Shown here: positions 61,583-64,000 of the stretch, one piece after another
Numbering within the stretch: the stretch's first letter is position 1
Layout of the letters: each line of letters begins with the position of its first letter
Source: Cokeromyces recurvatus
Lineage: Eukaryota; Mucoromycota; Mucoromycetes; Mucorales; Mucoraceae
Direction: 5' to 3'
DNA: 64,000 nt
Assembly (NCBI RefSeq): GCF_025118155.1
Contig: NW_026251400.1
Span: forward strand, 558,001-622,000
Notes under the pieces: model-generated
What the model was told of the DNA's origin: nothing
The model's input: the letters and a program-made list of their open reading frames with translations, nothing else
The model's database searches: none
Made by a program: the position numbers and the translations under genes

Positions 61583-63646
61583 TTGTATTTAAAAGGGGTG
61601 GAAAATATTACTGTGAATGCAAGTCAAAGATGCTTAAACTGGTTTTCATAGCATACATCAAAGAAGCTAAAATTGTTAATCTTTACAACATCATTTGGGC
61701 AAAAGAATGATTTTAAGCACAACATAAGGGAGACTAAATGAGATGCATATTAGTTGCCTAAATAGGAAAAAGAAAGTTGATGAGAATATAAACAAAAAAA
61801 TGAAAAAGAAAAGACATTTATTTTACTTACTTTTCTCTCCTTTAACATAAACACATTTTATATAGTCATAAAGAAGATATAAAATTGACAACATTTTACT
61901 ATTCTACATATTGTTACTTTTTATAAGAAAGAAAGAAAATTAAATAATGTAACTGTGTGTATTAAATGTGGGGTAACACATATTCCTATGGATTTCATAT
62001 GATTGTGACTGTAATTTACAACAACGACCTCCTTGTTCTTATAAAAAAGTAGATATTCAAAGTTATTTTTTCTTCTTTTTCTTCTTTATTATTACTATTT
62101 CTTCTGTAGGTAAGTCATTAAATAATACTATTTTATTCTTCTTCTTCTTCCCTGCCCTAGGAGGAAATTCTTTTTCTCATGGTTACCACTTATGTACCGG
62201 GCTCTTGATGAGGAAGACACCCTATCTTGCCCTCCTTGAATTAGGAGGACATTGTAGGGTATCTTGTAGATTCAGAGGGCGTTACATATTGTGATCGCTA
62301 TGGTTTTTCTAACCTCCTAGTAAAAATAAAAAATACAAGAACAAAGAAGGTGCAAAGAATCCTAGCCTCCACGCGGCCACCTTTGGACTGCAGTAAATGT
62401 TATTTTTACTGTTGACGAATTGGGGATTCACTTTTTTTATATGAAATAAAAATGAAAATAAAAATAAAATAAATAAATATCTCTTTTTTTTACGTGTCTT
62501 TTAATAATCTTGTGCCTTCTTTAACTATTGTTTGTATAATAAAATATCTTTTTGCTCCAAATTGACTTTAAGAAGTATAAAAACAAGTAGAAAAGTTATA
62601 AAGTAATTAACATAAAAAATACAGGAAATATAAAATGTGGTGTAGTAGTGATTATTTAAACTATTAACTAATATCTTATCAGAGAAACTATCATAATTAT
62701 TAGTCTTCCTTTATAATCAAATTATTATTTTTTTTTTAAATTAACTAAGATGAGTACAAAATATTAAAGATATTGAGTACTTATATTTCTTTTATGTATA
62801 CATATTTCCTTTTTTTTTTTTTTTTTTTTTTTTTTTGGTTCTAGTAAAGCTACTTCAAAATGGGGGCGGATATTTTAAGCAAGCTATATCTAATGTAGAA
62901 ATAATTTTTGATTCTTTTCTCGAGCAATCTATTTCTCAACGACAGTCATCAGCAAACGAAGGTAAATGATGTTCTAATGTCCCTTATTAATCTCCTTTTT
63001 CTTTCTTTCTTTCTTTATTATAATAACGAACACTACTTTGCACTAGTTTTCTACTGAAAAAAAAAAGTATAAGTATATTAACATCATTAGGATTATAAAA
63101 AAAAAAGAATCTACATAGTAAATTGTTAAACGACTTTAATACCATTACTGAAATACAGTGTACATAAAAGAAAGAAAGGAAGAGAACGCTACAACAAGAG
63201 TACTTTAACGAAGATGTATTTAATATACCTAATAATAATGTAACTTTGACGTGGCAAAGAATTTAAGTGAGTTTCACATTTCTGCTATACTCTCTAAGAA
63301 AAAGTAAGCAAACATAATAAGTAGCCCATTACATGTACATATATACACATATACTTTTCGGTAATGACTATATGTACCTTTCTTTTTTTTTATCTTCTTT
63401 TCTGACAAGCATATGAAGTATGTTTGATCCAAACAATATGACAGAAATCAATCTAAATACAACGTGCTATACTTAAGCTGATAAGATGACTAATTATTGT
63501 ATGAAATGGACGCATGAAGTTAGCCAATTAGCAAATATCGTTCGTGGGTAATCCTTTTGAGAGAATAGACCCTTTCAACAGCGGTAATGTACACCTTGTT
63601 TCTTTCTTTTAAAAAAATAAAAAATAATCTGCATTTATACATTTTG
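61583..63646. other. Gene-free region with an orphan exon-like segment and hairpin
   Basis: No complete gene is supported. An imperfect inverted repeat near 62207..62262 (ACCCTATCTTGCCCTCCT against its complement) could fold into a hairpin, in a less A+T-rich patch at 62150-62400. Near 62820 a T run precedes an exon-like segment listed separately. Confidence 0.4.
62845..62961 (+). other. Orphan exon-like segment
   Basis: A pyrimidine run ending TTCTAG is followed by 117 bases open in one frame (KLLQNGGGYFKQAISNVEI, then FDSFLEQSISQRQSS). They end at a good donor (GAAG|GTAAATG). I cannot find neighbouring exons or recognise the protein, so this may be a leftover exon of a lost gene or chance. 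Confidence 0.25.
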
Positions 63647-63933
63647 TCATGAACTGACTTATAATGTCATGTACCTTGATTAAACAAGCGGATCAAGGAA
63701 TTCTATCTAGATTCCCCTGAAAAACTCTCTTGGTCCACTCCATCAAATAATATTAAAACCTCTAACACTTTATTAACTGTAACATATCTTATTCGGTCGT
63801 AACTAACATTTTTTCTTATTCACAACTTATCTGAGACCTCTTTAACAATTCTTATAAATAGCTAAATAAAAATTATTGACTCTTGACTTTCTTTTGTCTT
63901 TGTATTATTTGATATTTTACAAGTAATACTACA
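63647..63933 (+). mobile_element. LTR-like repeat, copy c (TG...CA ends)
   Basis: About 287 bp starting TGTCATGAACTGACTTATAA and ending GTAATACTACA. It aligns with copy a across its length with small indels, including the TTATTCGGTCGTAACTAACA and CTTATAAATA blocks. No internal retrotransposon sequence follows before the window ends. No obvious 5-bp target duplication. Confidence 0.6.
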
Positions 63934-64000
63934 GTTTTATCTATGATTTTAACAATTATGTGTTCATATAAGAATATCTATAGTCAGAGAGGCATTAGAA

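Overview
The window looks like a chromosomal contig from an early-diverging filamentous fungus, most probably a Mucorales-type mucoromycete. The evidence is: very high A+T; short spliceosomal introns (about 50-120 nt, GTAAGT-like donors, TAG/CAG acceptors); a fungal gene repertoire (Zn2Cys6 regulator, SIP5, Pho85-type cyclin, SPT23/MGA2-like, vacuolar protease PFF1) together with a DP-type partner of E2F, which most Dikarya lack; and relics of Tc1/mariner and LINE elements. No viral, plasmid or bacterial region was seen. All gene calls come from reading translated sequence and splice-site logic. For most genes the exons inferred here add up to an exact number of codons.

Layout. 1-3.4 kb: end of a mitochondrial ribosomal protein bL19 gene facing the M28 vacuolar protease PFF1. 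3.4-11 kb: gene-poor repeat zone with a broken Tc1/mariner transposase, related inverted repeats 5.4 kb apart and a dispersed direct repeat. 11.5-14.8 kb: EAF3/MRG15 and acetoacetyl-CoA thiolase, divergent. 15-17 kb: another Tc1 relic. 17.3-22.3 kb: a mitochondrial PDK/BCKDK-type kinase and a bifunctional PFK-2/FBPase-2. 23.2-32.1 kb: polyglutamine Zn2Cys6 regulator, DP factor, and a four-CBS plus PB1 membrane protein (mug70-like). 32.1-37.3 kb: gene-free, with a small MITE-like element. 37.4-44.9 kb: SIP5-like RING protein, a sugar transporter and an SPT23/MGA2-like protein. 45-48.2 kb: gene-free. 48.3-53.8 kb: aspartate aminotransferase, a Pcl-type cyclin and an unidentified coiled-coil protein. 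53.9-58.2 kb: an almost intact Tc1/mariner element (one in-frame stop), a 5'-truncated LINE and a near-identical 114-bp duplication. 58.9-60.6 kb: an orphan F-box-like protein. 60.9-64 kb: three LTR-like copies and a GTTAAC minisatellite.

Several genes concern carbon and nutrient control (sugar transporter, PFK-2/FBPase-2, mitochondrial dehydrogenase kinase, thiolase, aspartate aminotransferase, Pcl cyclin, SIP5-like). They lie on both strands with separate promoters, so this is a gene neighbourhood and not an operon or an obvious cluster. I did not find a convincing undescribed multi-gene system. The most interesting signals are the Tc1 element with modular repeat ends sitting just upstream of a gene, the SPT23-like protein with no visible membrane anchor, and the LTR/minisatellite array near the right end.
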